64,000 nt of DNA from CALLCD01 sp039196965. Its GTDB lineage: Bacteria; Pseudomonadota; Alphaproteobacteria; Caulobacterales; Hyphomonadaceae. The translations under genes and the position numbers were made by a program. The first letter of the stretch is position 1. Every line of letters begins with the position of its first letter. The stretch lies in assembly GCA_039196965.1 (NCBI GenBank), contig JBCCUK010000009.1, positions 57,871 to 121,870 on the forward strand. The letters are read 5' to 3'. The notes beneath the pieces were generated by a model that saw nothing but the letters and a program-made list of their open reading frames with translations, had not been told where the DNA came from and did no database searches. Positions 27,254 to 35,731 of the stretch are shown piece by piece.

Positions 27254-28071
27254 TCGCCTTGAGCCTCCATAAATTTCTGTATCAGTGTTCGAACATCATA
27301 CTCCTCATCGCCATCATAGCGTGGGGCGTGGGCGGCATAGGCCGCATCAATTTCCTCATGGATCGGTCGGTACCGCTCCGTATTGTAGGCATGTGTAACG
27401 ACGTAAAACTCGCCGGTCCGGATCTGTTCGACAACTTTCGCGGCGAACTCATTGGTATCCATTGCGAACTCGCCGAAGGGCGGCGGCGTAAGATCCGATT
27501 TCACAAAACCCGGACAGATCAGCCCGATGTCTATAAACTCGGGAAACTCCTCCCGCATCGCTACGGTCAAGCCGCGCACAGCGTGCTTGGTCGCGACATA
27601 AGCCGACATGAGCGGTGCCGCCGGGAAGAAGGAGTTCTCCGAGCCGACATTGTAAATGAAGGCGGGTGCTCCCTGCTCAATCATCCTTTTGCCGAAGATT
27701 GCGGAGCCATGCCAGACGCCATAGAAATTCACATCGAATACGCGATGCAAATCCCCCAGCGGAAGGTCTGTCACGGTCTTTCGCGGTTGGCCGATCCCGG
27801 CATTGTTGATCAGGCCGTGCACCGTGCCATAGGTGCCCCAGGCGAAGTTCGCGAAAGCCTCCATGCTCTCCGGATCCGTTACATCCATCACCATCGTCGA
27901 AACCTCGACACCGAGATCCGACAGTTCCGCCGCTGCAGCTTTCAGCTTTTCCTGCCTCGGCTCGCCGATCACGATTTTGGCTCCTTCCGCGCCGAAGGCC
28001 TTCGCCAGAGCGAAGCCGATACCTGTCGCGCCGCCTGTGATCACGATGCACTGGTCTTTGTATGACGTCAT
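27250..28071 (-). CDS. Short-chain dehydrogenase/reductase
   Basis: A 273-residue classical SDR, the first of a tandem pair. The motif GGATGIG (about 13-19), NNAGIG (about 91-96), the Ser in NVGSENS and the Tyr-Lys in YVATK are all present, so it should be active. The second beta-strand ends in a basic/charged GEPRQEK, which suggests a different cofactor preference from its neighbour. The C-terminal EFYVVTHAYNTERYRPIHEE parallels the extension of the downstream paralogue. It is translationally coupled to that gene and faces a thioesterase-like gene divergently. Confidence 0.9.
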   Translation of the reverse strand: MTSYKDQCIVITGGATGIGFALAKAFGAEGAKIVIGEPRQEKLKAAAAELSDLGVEVSTMVMDVTDPESMEAFANFAWGTYGTVHGLINNAGIGQPRKTVTDLPLGDLHRVFDVNFYGVWHGSAIFGKRMIEQGAPAFIYNVGSENSFFPAAPLMSAYVATKHAVRGLTVAMREEFPEFIDIGLICPGFVKSDLTPPPFGEFAMDTNEFAAKVVEQIRTGEFYVVTHAYNTERYRPIHEEIDAAYAAHAPRYDGDEEYDVRTLIQKFMEAQGE

Positions 28072-28143
28072 GGCGTCTTCCCCCTTTTCGTTCTTATCAA
28101 GCCAGCTTAAACCCCGACGGGGTAAAGTTTGAAGGGATAAGGT

Positions 28144-28902
28144 ATGACTTTCTGGATGCCAAAGCGCACGGGCGACAGCTCGCCGGTCTTTCAGCTTGAG
28201 GTCACCGACCCGGTTTGTGTTGGTCCGCCGGAGATGCAGTTCCTCATGGGTGGCTCATCCATGGCCGCAGCGATTGAGACGGCCGAGGCGACCTTCGACA
28301 TGCCGCTCCTCTGGGCAACGACCCAATTCATGAACACCGGCATGCGGGGAGAAACCGTGGAGTTCCGCGCGGAAAAGATTGGTGGCGGGCGCAATGTGAT
28401 TCAGGCCGAAGTGATCGCGTCGAAGGCCGGAGCGCCCATTGCGCGCATGGCCGCTGCGCTCGGCAGTAGCAAACCGGGCAGTGATGGCCAGTTCACAAAA
28501 ATGCCGGATGTGCCCGCAGCCGCCGATTGTCCCATTAAAACCGACACCACGTTTACCACCGACGCCAATCTTATCGGTCAGTTCGAGCGCCGAACGGCAT
28601 TTGAAGACAATGACGCCGCTGTTGAACATATGTGGATCCGTCCCAAGGCGGATATTCCGAGCACGGCGGGACTGCTGGCAATCATCTCCGACTTTATCCT
28701 CGGCGTGCATCCGCTGACCCGAGGCGGGCGCACCCTCGATAATACGCTGCGCATCGGCGCGACAGCGGGCAGCGGCTGGGTGCTTTGTGCTCGCGAGCTT
28801 CTGTCCATCACGCGCGGTATTGCCCATATCGAGCAGAGGCTTTTCTTTGAGAACGGAGCATTTCTCGCCAGCACCAGCCAGACCGGACTGTTGCCGCGTT
28901 AG
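28144..28902 (+). CDS. Acyl-CoA thioesterase-like double-hotdog protein
   Basis: A 252-residue protein resembling TesB-like or 4HBT_3-type acyl-CoA thioesterases: two hotdog halves, the first around FMNTGMRGETVEFRAEKIGGGRN and the second around HMWIRPKADIPSTAGLLAIISDF and HIEQRLFFENGAFLASTSQT. The strand-turn GGGRNVIQAEVIASKAG fits the first half. No signal peptide. It would hydrolyse acyl-CoA. It has an AAGGGATAAGGT ribosome region and lies divergent to the SDR pair, within a small lipid-metabolism neighbourhood with the acyl-CoA carboxylase gene. Assignment to a precise subfamily is uncertain. Confidence 0.78.
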   Translation: MTFWMPKRTGDSSPVFQLEVTDPVCVGPPEMQFLMGGSSMAAAIETAEATFDMPLLWATTQFMNTGMRGETVEFRAEKIGGGRNVIQAEVIASKAGAPIARMAAALGSSKPGSDGQFTKMPDVPAAADCPIKTDTTFTTDANLIGQFERRTAFEDNDAAVEHMWIRPKADIPSTAGLLAIISDFILGVHPLTRGGRTLDNTLRIGATAGSGWVLCARELLSITRGIAHIEQRLFFENGAFLASTSQTGLLPR

Positions 28903-28915
28903 GTGCGCCTTCACC

Positions 28916-29022
28916 TGTCATCCCGGACGAGCAGAGCGAGATCCGGGACCCAGACTAAACAGGACGCGATCTATGTTCTGGGTCCCGGCTCAGCGGCGTT
29001 CACACGCCTTGGCCGGATGACA
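28916..29022. repeat. Large imperfect palindrome (REP-like element)
   Basis: A 107-base imperfect inverted repeat. It begins TGTCATCCCGGA and ends CCGGATGACA, with inner arms ATCCGGGACCCAG (28950-28962 region) and CTGGGTCCCGG (28978-28988 region), around a loop of about 20 bases. Elements of this kind, TGTCATCCCGG-type arms around GGGACCCAG, are widely scattered in alphaproteobacterial genomes as intergenic palindromic repeats. It lies directly after the thioesterase gene and might also act as a transcript end. No second copy is in the window. Confidence 0.65.
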
Positions 29023-29028
29023 AAGACC

Positions 29029-29119
29029 AATCTATCCCCATAAAACTCTCAGACACTCTCAGCGCGCCGGAACTGAGAGTCTCAACAGCGAATCTATCCC
29101 CGCCACCGTCTCTCAGACA
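29029..29119. repeat. Direct repeat pair with internal hairpin
   Basis: Two copies of a composite motif: AATCTATCCCC at 29029-29039 with CTCTCAGACA at 29046-29055, and the same two blocks at 29091-29101 and 29110-29119. The gap between blocks is six bases in copy one and eight in copy two. Between the copies lies a hairpin, ACTCTCAG (29055-29062) paired with CTGAGAGT (29073-29080). No coding sense is seen. The region ends 17 bases before the 3' end of smpB. Confidence 0.55.
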
Positions 29120-29136
29120 TTCGCTTTTCAGGGGAA

Positions 29137-29607
29137 CTAACCGTCGCGGAGAATACGCGCTTTTTGCCGGTCCCAATCGCGTTTCTTTTCAACGTCGCGT
29201 TTGTCGAAGTTCTTTCGGCCCGAGGCCACTCCAATCAGCAATTTGGCGAGGCCGCGCTCATTGAAATAGAGCTTCAGTGGGATGATGGTGCGGCCTTGGC
29301 GCTCGACCGACTGGGCAAGACGCGCCCGCTCCCTCGTTTTGACCAGCAGCTTTCGTTTCCGTTTCGGCTCGTGGTTAAAGCGGTTGGCAGCGGTGTAGAT
29401 CGGGATGTCTGCATTGATTAGCCACAGCTCGCCATCCTCCGGGCTGACATAGGCTTCAGCGATATTGGCCTTGCCCTCGCGCAAGGATTTCACCTCCGAC
29501 CCGACAAGCATAATGCCCGCTTCCAGCGTGTCTTCAACCTCGTAATTCCGCCGGGCCTGGCGGTTCTCGGCAATCAGGCCATCGGAGCGCTTCTTTGCCT
29601 TGGCCAT
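29137..29607 (-). CDS. smpB: SsrA-binding protein SmpB
   Basis: A 156-residue SmpB, the partner of tmRNA that rescues stalled ribosomes. Typical stretches are NRQARRNYEVEDTLEAGIML, then GSEVKSLREGKANIAEAYVS and FNHEPKRKRKLLV, ending with the basic tail needed for ribosome entry (KKRDWDRQKA). The lower-frequency IVPLKLYFN is seen as IIPLKLYFNERG. It follows dapA by three bases on the same strand and is surely co-transcribed; this dapA-smpB order is common in alphaproteobacteria. The tmRNA gene itself was not recognised nearby. Confidence 0.97.
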   Translation of the reverse strand: MAKAKKRSDGLIAENRQARRNYEVEDTLEAGIMLVGSEVKSLREGKANIAEAYVSPEDGELWLINADIPIYTAANRFNHEPKRKRKLLVKTRERARLAQSVERQGRTIIPLKLYFNERGLAKLLIGVASGRKNFDKRDVEKKRDWDRQKARILRDG

Positions 29608-29610
29608 GGT

Positions 29611-30486
29611 TTAAACCCCAATCCCTGCCGTCCTTAGAGCCGCGTCGATATCTGCTTCCGCCTGGGAATCCGGCGGTGTGATCGGTAGGCGGACATCAGG
29701 GGTGCAAAGCCCGAGTTTTGCCAGGGCATATTTCGTCGGGCCGGGGCTTGGTGTCACAAACAGCGCTTTATGAAGGCGTATCAGCCGCGCTTCTATAGCT
29801 CGGGCGGTGTTCAGATCGCTGAGAGTGGCGGCTTTGTGCATGTTTGCCACAAGATCCGGTGCCACATTCGCCGTCACGGAGATGCATCCCGTTCCGCCCA
29901 TGGCCCGGTGGCCGAGTGCCGTGGGATCGTCGCCCGATAGCTGGATGAACTCCTCGCCGGCAAAGACCCGGTGCTGCGTCACCCGGGCGAGATCCCCGGT
30001 CGCGTCTTTGATTCCCACAATATTCGGGTGTGCGGCGAGCCTGCCGACGGTCTCCGGCAGAATATCGGAGGACGTCCGGCTTGGCACATTATAGAGGATC
30101 AGCGGCATCTGAACCGCATCGGCGATCGTGCGGAAATGGGCCTCAAGCCCCGATTGATCCGGCCGGTTGTAATAGGGGCACACGACGAGTGCGGCGTCTG
30201 CCCCAACAGTTTTTGCGTGTTCTACAAGCCCTATGGCCTCTGCGGTGGCATTTGACCCGCATCCGGCGATCACCGGCACACGGCCCCTCGCTGTCTCAAT
30301 ACAGAGCGAAACGGCCTCACGGTGTTCTTCATGACTGAGCGTGGCCGATTCCCCCGTGGTGCCTACGGGAACAAGAGCCGACGACCCTTCTGTTATTTGC
30401 CGTTCAGTCAGCGCCACATAAGCGTCACGATCAAAGGCATTATTCTTGAATGGCGTCACGAGGGCCGGAATGGAACCTTGAAACAT
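29611..30486 (-). CDS. dapA: 4-hydroxy-tetrahydrodipicolinate synthase
   Basis: A 291-residue aldolase-type enzyme that condenses pyruvate with aspartate semialdehyde in lysine and diaminopimelate synthesis. Conserved landmarks are the GTTGES loop (about 44-49), the tyrosine in LILYNVPSRT, and the Schiff-base lysine in IVGIKDATGD. The open frame extends 39 codons upstream, but the ATG at 30486 begins the standard MFQGSIPALVTPF start. It precedes smpB with a three-base gap and is divergent to the lytic transglycosylase gene. Confidence 0.98.
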   Translation of the reverse strand: MFQGSIPALVTPFKNNAFDRDAYVALTERQITEGSSALVPVGTTGESATLSHEEHREAVSLCIETARGRVPVIAGCGSNATAEAIGLVEHAKTVGADAALVVCPYYNRPDQSGLEAHFRTIADAVQMPLILYNVPSRTSSDILPETVGRLAAHPNIVGIKDATGDLARVTQHRVFAGEEFIQLSGDDPTALGHRAMGGTGCISVTANVAPDLVANMHKAATLSDLNTARAIEARLIRLHKALFVTPSPGPTKYALAKLGLCTPDVRLPITPPDSQAEADIDAALRTAGIGV

Positions 30487-30577
30487 GAATAGCTCTTGTC
30501 GTTTTGTATTATACCGATTTGCGAGTCCGCGTATGACGTGGTCTTTGGCATGGTCAACCGTGAACACCAAGGGCGCG

Positions 30578-32608
30578 ATGATGAAGAGAGCAAAATGGGC
30601 CATTCTCGGGGCATTTTTCTGCTTCGGTACGGCGCAGGCGAAAATACCGTCGCCACCAAGTGCAAAACCGCCGGTGGTTTATGCCTCGGAGGTTGTCTCC
30701 ACACAGGATGCCGCCATTGTTCGGGAGGCGATCCGAGCCGCAGATCGCCGCGATTGGGCACAATTGCGCCAGTTGCGCCAGCTGGCTCGGGACGAAGCGG
30801 TTGAGGATTTCGTGCTTTGGCAACTCGCCCGTGCGGGCACGCCAGCGGTGGGTTTTGACACCCTAAACGAGGCCATGACACGTCTCAGTGACTGGCCGCG
30901 TGCAAGATCCTTCCGGATCGGGGCTGAAGAAGCGATTGTGTTGAGCGCGCTGTCCCACGAGCAGCGAATTCTATGGTTTGATGCGCTAGGCGGCCCGATT
31001 TCAGGGCAGGGTAAAGCTGCCTATGGCGAATCACTGCGCCGGACGGGATCGGTTGAATCCGCTTATGATTATGTCCGCGATTCCTGGCGCAATCATACGA
31101 TCAACAGAGCGACCGAGCGGGATATTCTAGCCCGGTATCCGGAGCTTTTAACGCAGGACGATCACCGCGCACGGGTGGACTATCTCCTTTGGACCAACCA
31201 GCGGGGAGCCGCTAACCGCCTCCGCAGCTACCTCACAGCGGACTACAAGGCCCTCGTCGATGCGCGGATCGCCCTGAAATGGCGTGGACGGAGCGTTGAC
31301 GCAAAAGTGGCTGCTGTTCCCGATCACCTGAAAGAGCATGCCGGGCTCCTCTTTGACCGGGCGCGCTGGCGTCGTCGCCGGGCACGGAATCAGGAAGGGG
31401 CGACGTCTCTGCTAGTGAAGATCGATGGCCTCGATGTGCCGTTTGCCGGGCGGGACAATCTCTGGGATGAACGCAACATCGCGATCCGGGCGTCGCTCAA
31501 GAAAAGTGACTATCGTACGGCCTATGATCTGGCTGCCCCCCACGGTCTTTCTTCCGGGGCTGACTTCGCCGATGCGGAGTGGATTGCCGGATGGATAGCG
31601 CTGCGCATGCTGGGTGAACCCGAAAAAGCCGCCGCGCATTTTGCAACCCTGAAGAAGGGCGTATCCACCCCCATCAGCCTCTCACGTGCCGACTACTGGC
31701 ATGGCCGCGCCCTAAAAGAGCTCGGCGCAGCCGAGGAAGCGGAGGCGGCGTTTCGGTCTGCGTCAGTTCATAATTATGCCTATTATGGCCAACTGGCGGC
31801 CGAGCAGATTGGTGAGCCATTTATTGCTTTGCCCGCAACGCCTGAGCCGACCGAGGCCGAACGGGACGGATTTCAGGATCGATCCATCGTTCGCGTCCTT
31901 CGGCTACTTGGTGAGGCAGGCGACAGGGGATTGTTCCGTCAGTTCGCCTTCCACCTTGACGATCAGCTCGAAACACCGGTGGAGCAGCTTCTCCTCGCTG
32001 AAATCGGCGACCACTATCACCAGCCGGATGTCGGCGTTCGTGGTGCGAAGGCTGGCCTCGGTCGGGGGATCATCGCACCGGAAGCTGCGTATCCTGTGGT
32101 ATCCTATCCGCTCCGCCGTGATGTTCGCGTTGAAAATGCGCTCGTGCTGGCGCTCTCGCGTCAGGAGAGCGAACTGAACCCGCGTGCTATTTCTCACGCC
32201 AATGCGCGAGGGCTGATGCAGCTGATTCCGGCAACGGCGCGCACACAAGCGCGGCGCGAGGGACTGCCGTTCAGGGTGTCCTGGCTAACCGACGATCCGG
32301 GGTATAATATGACCCTTGGTGCAGCCCATCTTGATGATCTGCTCGATCAGTTCAACGGTTCCTACATTATGACCGCAGCGGCCTACAACGCCGGGCCGCG
32401 GCGTCCGAAACAGTGGATCATAGATTATGGGGATCCACGCCGTGGTGAGATTGATCCGATAGATTGGGTTGAACTTATCCCATTCTCCGAGACGCGGAAC
32501 TATGTTCAGCGCGTTCTGGAGAATGTTCAGGTCTATCGCCACCGGCTGAGCGGCGAGCCGGGTCAGATCAGTATTTTGTCGGACTTGCAGCGCGGGCGTT
32601 TGCTTTAG
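30578..32608 (+). CDS. Soluble lytic murein transglycosylase (Slt type)
   Basis: A 676-residue exported enzyme that cleaves peptidoglycan with formation of anhydro-muramyl ends. A signal peptide covers the first 20-odd residues (LGAFFCFGTAQA). A long helical U-shaped domain (about 30-480) follows and then the SLT catalytic domain near 505-640, with the acid in LSRQESELNP, the GLMQLIPATA motif and the AAYNAGP motif. The start ATG at 30578 has AAGGG five bases upstream. The stop shares a four-base TTAG with the convergent diguanylate cyclase gene. The exact lytic class (Slt70-like) is clear from length and domain order. Confidence 0.95.
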   Translation: MMKRAKWAILGAFFCFGTAQAKIPSPPSAKPPVVYASEVVSTQDAAIVREAIRAADRRDWAQLRQLRQLARDEAVEDFVLWQLARAGTPAVGFDTLNEAMTRLSDWPRARSFRIGAEEAIVLSALSHEQRILWFDALGGPISGQGKAAYGESLRRTGSVESAYDYVRDSWRNHTINRATERDILARYPELLTQDDHRARVDYLLWTNQRGAANRLRSYLTADYKALVDARIALKWRGRSVDAKVAAVPDHLKEHAGLLFDRARWRRRRARNQEGATSLLVKIDGLDVPFAGRDNLWDERNIAIRASLKKSDYRTAYDLAAPHGLSSGADFADAEWIAGWIALRMLGEPEKAAAHFATLKKGVSTPISLSRADYWHGRALKELGAAEEAEAAFRSASVHNYAYYGQLAAEQIGEPFIALPATPEPTEAERDGFQDRSIVRVLRLLGEAGDRGLFRQFAFHLDDQLETPVEQLLLAEIGDHYHQPDVGVRGAKAGLGRGIIAPEAAYPVVSYPLRRDVRVENALVLALSRQESELNPRAISHANARGLMQLIPATARTQARREGLPFRVSWLTDDPGYNMTLGAAHLDDLLDQFNGSYIMTAAAYNAGPRRPKQWIIDYGDPRRGEIDPIDWVELIPFSETRNYVQRVLENVQVYRHRLSGEPGQISILSDLQRGRLL

Positions 32609-33735
32609 CGGGCGGCCCTACGCCGCGTCTGGCGGGGTACGTCTTCGCGCTCGCCCTCATAGATACAGTGCCGCGACTTGCCCGCGCGTTTTGCGGCGTA
32701 AAGAGCTTCATCGGCATGGGCCAGGAGATCGCGGATCCTTCTTCCTTCAGCCGGATATGTTGCACTGCCGACGGACACGGTAATGGGTTTGCGCACCCCT
32801 TCGGCCTCTTCCGTCCAGTGAAGTGAGTTGGTGATGAGTTCACCGATGAGAGATACTGGCATGCCCTGGATAACATTGGTCACGATGAGAAACTCGTCGC
32901 CGCCGAGGCGCGCGATCAGCCTCGCATCGGGTATGGCATGTTTTAGCGCATCCGCCGCTCGCTTCAGCGTTGCATCGCCCTTGCCGTGACCCATCGTGTC
33001 GTTGATGGCCTTGAAGCCATCAAGATCGAGCATGAAAATATGGACATTATCCAGGACCGGATTCAAGCCCTCCAGCAGCGTCATGGCGGCCGCTCGGTTT
33101 TTTAAGCCGGTAAGGCTATCATGATTTGCGAGGTGAAATTGCCGTTCCAGGACATCGCGAAGACGATTTTCAGCCCGCTGGGTTTCACGGGCGAGTATCA
33201 CGACAAGAAATGTGCAGCCTGCCATTGTGCAAAGTGTGGTGAGCGAACTCACGAGGACAAGTGTTGTGTCGGTAAGTTCGAACGGCGGAAGCGCCTCATT
33301 GATCTGTAGCCAGTACATCACACCCACAGCGGCTATGTTCACGCCTGTAAATATCAGTGTTTCCCGAATGCCAAGAACCAGTGCTGAAATCACCGGCAGG
33401 ACAATTATGCTGTGTCCGAAATAGCCTGACATTCCTCCGGATACGGCAATCTCAGAAAAAATCGCGACGGCGCAACTATACATTCCAATACGGGCAACAA
33501 GCATCATGTGCCAACGTTTCCAGGTGCACACAAACGCAACGATGCAGACCGCGGATATGATAATGCCAACGCCGAGACCAAAAGCTGCACCATTGCCCAG
33601 AATGGCGATCTGAAGGATCAGCATGGTTAGGTTCAGAAGAAAACCGAGCCCGTACAGGATCAATATACGCGATCTCGTTCGATCCTCACGGTGGAGGATC
33701 GGCTCTTCGAGTATCATAGCGTTTCTTTCAGACAT
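32605..33735 (-). CDS. Membrane-bound diguanylate cyclase (GGDEF)
   Basis: A 376-residue protein with about six membrane segments in its first 190 residues and a C-terminal GGDEF domain. The active site motif is intact (RLGGDEFLIV), as are the substrate-binding NHDSLTGLKNR and FMLDLDGFKAINDTMGH. The usual inhibitory RxxD five residues before GGDEF is replaced by PDAR, so product inhibition is unlikely. It should make cyclic di-GMP from GTP in response to a membrane signal, governing motility or biofilm formation. I prefer the ATG at 33735; the frame continues to a TTG upstream. Confidence 0.92.
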   Translation of the reverse strand: MSERNAMILEEPILHREDRTRSRILILYGLGFLLNLTMLILQIAILGNGAAFGLGVGIIISAVCIVAFVCTWKRWHMMLVARIGMYSCAVAIFSEIAVSGGMSGYFGHSIIVLPVISALVLGIRETLIFTGVNIAAVGVMYWLQINEALPPFELTDTTLVLVSSLTTLCTMAGCTFLVVILARETQRAENRLRDVLERQFHLANHDSLTGLKNRAAAMTLLEGLNPVLDNVHIFMLDLDGFKAINDTMGHGKGDATLKRAADALKHAIPDARLIARLGGDEFLIVTNVIQGMPVSLIGELITNSLHWTEEAEGVRKPITVSVGSATYPAEGRRIRDLLAHADEALYAAKRAGKSRHCIYEGEREDVPRQTRRRAAR

Positions 33736-33852
33736 GATAGCCCCGATTTCATGACTAATCTCCCGCTTACTCAACCTGTAGCAGTCGTCTCATAAGATGA
33801 GGTTCCGCCGATTAAGCACATTTGAAACAGGCTATTAGGGAATGATTAGGCT

Positions 33853-34686
33853 CTAACCGGAGAATGCATCCGTCAGCCGCCTCCAACCAATCTGATCGAT
33901 AGTCTCCGGGCGCGCTTCGGGCTGAATATCGGCGGCGGCAAGCCATGCGGCCACATCAATTTTCCTGGCTTTGGCGAAGCTCTTCAAGGCTGCGCGTATC
34001 ATCTTTCGGCGCTGGCTAAATGCAGCAGACGTAATTGCCTCTAGTGTTTCCAGGTTTCCGAAACGGGCTCCATCTGAGAGTGGGTGAAGAACGGCAACGG
34101 CACTCTCGACCTTTGGCGGCGGGCGAAAGGCTCCGGGCGGCAGCGTAAAGGCTATATGTGGTTTAGCCACTGCCTGAACCAGAACTGCCAGTCTGCCATA
34201 ATGCTTGCTGCCGGGTTCCGCACAGATGCGTTCTGCAACCTCTCTTTGAAACATCAGGGCCATTTCCCCTCGCCAGGTCCCTGCCTTAAGCCATTCAACA
34301 AAGAGAGGTGTACCGACATTGTATGGTAGATTGGCGATCATCATTGCCGGCTCGGTTCCGCCTGAAGCAGCGATAAGATCCTGCCAGTCTGCCTTGCGGG
34401 CATCCGCTTCGTATACGTGCAAACGTCCGGTCTTGGCATCGGGCCATGCACGAAGCGCGTCTGCAAATCGCTGGTCAGCCTCTACGGCTATGATCCGGGC
34501 TGCACCTTCCTCTAGCAGCGCACGCGTCAGCCCGCCAGGCCCCGGCCCGACTTCGATGACGGTCCGGTCTTTTACAGGCCCGGCTGCGAGCGCTGTACGG
34601 CGCAAAATATCAGGATCATGTAAAAAGTGCTGACCGAGGCTCTTCTTTGCTGGCGCATCAGTTAAAGGTTGCCGGTCCCTAGCCAT
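33853..34686 (-). CDS. rsmA: 16S rRNA dimethyladenosine transferase
   Basis: A 277-residue RsmA/KsgA enzyme that dimethylates two adjacent adenines in the loop at the 3' end of 16S rRNA. The SAM site VIEVGPGPGGLT, the catalytic NLPYNVGTP and the FRPPPKVESAVA region are all in place. The frame extends six codons to another ATG at 34704, but the ATG at 34686 gives the usual start and eight-base overlap with pdxA. It is the last gene of the lptD-surA-pdxA-rsmA string, conserved in many proteobacteria. Confidence 0.96.
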   Translation of the reverse strand: MARDRQPLTDAPAKKSLGQHFLHDPDILRRTALAAGPVKDRTVIEVGPGPGGLTRALLEEGAARIIAVEADQRFADALRAWPDAKTGRLHVYEADARKADWQDLIAASGGTEPAMMIANLPYNVGTPLFVEWLKAGTWRGEMALMFQREVAERICAEPGSKHYGRLAVLVQAVAKPHIAFTLPPGAFRPPPKVESAVAVLHPLSDGARFGNLETLEAITSAAFSQRRKMIRAALKSFAKARKIDVAAWLAAADIQPEARPETIDQIGWRRLTDAFSG

Positions 34687-35686
34687 GGGTCCGCCACCGG
34701 ACATTTTTGGCAGCCAGCCTTATGGCAGCGATCAGACTGTCAGGCCTGCAGGTGCCCTCTGCGGCTGCCTGGTAGGCTGTGCCGTGATCCGGGCTTGTCC
34801 TGATTATCGGCAAACCGAGGGTGACATTCACACCGCCCCAGAAATCAAGTGTTTTAACCGGGATCAGAGCCTGATCATGGGTCATCGCAATCACTGCATC
34901 GAATGCCCCGTTCAGGGTCTCTGCAAATAGTGTGTCTGCTGACCGTGCGTCGGAGATGTCGATACCCTCATGGCGCAAGATCCGCGCAGCAGGGTTTATT
35001 ATGTCTATCTCTTCGCGGCCGATGGTGCCGTCTTCACCGGCATGGGGATTAAGCCCGGAAAATGCGAGGCGGGGGTCTGGAAGACCGAAGTCCTGTTGCA
35101 GCGCATTGTGGGTAATTTTTGCAATGTTGGTCAGAAGATCGATGGAAAGCGTTTTTATCGCATCGGCAAGGGGCAGGTGGATGGTTGCCAATGCGACGCG
35201 AAGACCGCCGCCAACCAGCATCATAACCGGCCTGGGTACAGGCGTATCTTCCGCCGCGCAGAGTTTGGCTAGAAACTCCGTATGCCCTGGATGTGCAAAC
35301 CCGCTTCCGTACAAAAGCGCCTTGTTGATTGGATTGGTTACAACCGCACCGGCGTCGCCATTTTTCACATAAGTCACAGCCGTCTCGATGGCCTGAATAA
35401 TGATTGGAGCGAACGCAACATCCGGTTGCCCCGCGACCGGTAGTGTTGTCGCATTTTCAACTTCAATAACAGGAAGTGCATCTGCGAATACCGATATAGT
35501 GTCCGCCGGTTCCTGTATGCATTGTACTGGACCTGTAGACTCAAACAGCTCGCCCGATCCGACAACGAAGAAGGCAAGTTCAGACGAGTTCCTCAATGAC
35601 TGCCACGCCATTCGGGTAATGATTGGGCCGCAGCCGGCCGGATCGCCGATGGTAAGGGCAAGAGGTTTTAGTTCAGGCAACGTCAT
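34679..35686 (-). CDS. pdxA: 4-hydroxythreonine-4-phosphate dehydrogenase
   Basis: A 335-residue PdxA that oxidises and decarboxylates 4-phospho-hydroxythreonine in pyridoxal phosphate synthesis. The first residues LALTIGDPAGCGPIIT, the later metal-site region GHTEFLAKL and SGLNPHAGEDG, and the C-terminal YQAAAEGTCRPDS are typical. It overlaps rsmA by eight bases and follows surA with 45 bases between. The neighbourhood is the widespread lptD-surA-pdxA-rsmA cluster. Confidence 0.96.
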   Translation of the reverse strand: MTLPELKPLALTIGDPAGCGPIITRMAWQSLRNSSELAFFVVGSGELFESTGPVQCIQEPADTISVFADALPVIEVENATTLPVAGQPDVAFAPIIIQAIETAVTYVKNGDAGAVVTNPINKALLYGSGFAHPGHTEFLAKLCAAEDTPVPRPVMMLVGGGLRVALATIHLPLADAIKTLSIDLLTNIAKITHNALQQDFGLPDPRLAFSGLNPHAGEDGTIGREEIDIINPAARILRHEGIDISDARSADTLFAETLNGAFDAVIAMTHDQALIPVKTLDFWGGVNVTLGLPIIRTSPDHGTAYQAAAEGTCRPDSLIAAIRLAAKNVRWRTHG

Positions 35687-35731
35687 CGCGTCGATGTCGC
35701 GAGTTACGCGTTCATTTGCAAGGCTTAATGG

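Noticed and set aside
27178..28065. Open frame of 295 codons on the plus strand
   Set aside because: Antisense to the two SDR genes, both of which have full catalytic motifs.
28903..29136. A tmRNA gene beside smpB
   Set aside because: No GGGG-type start, tag-coding stretch or tRNA-like end is visible; only repeats were found.
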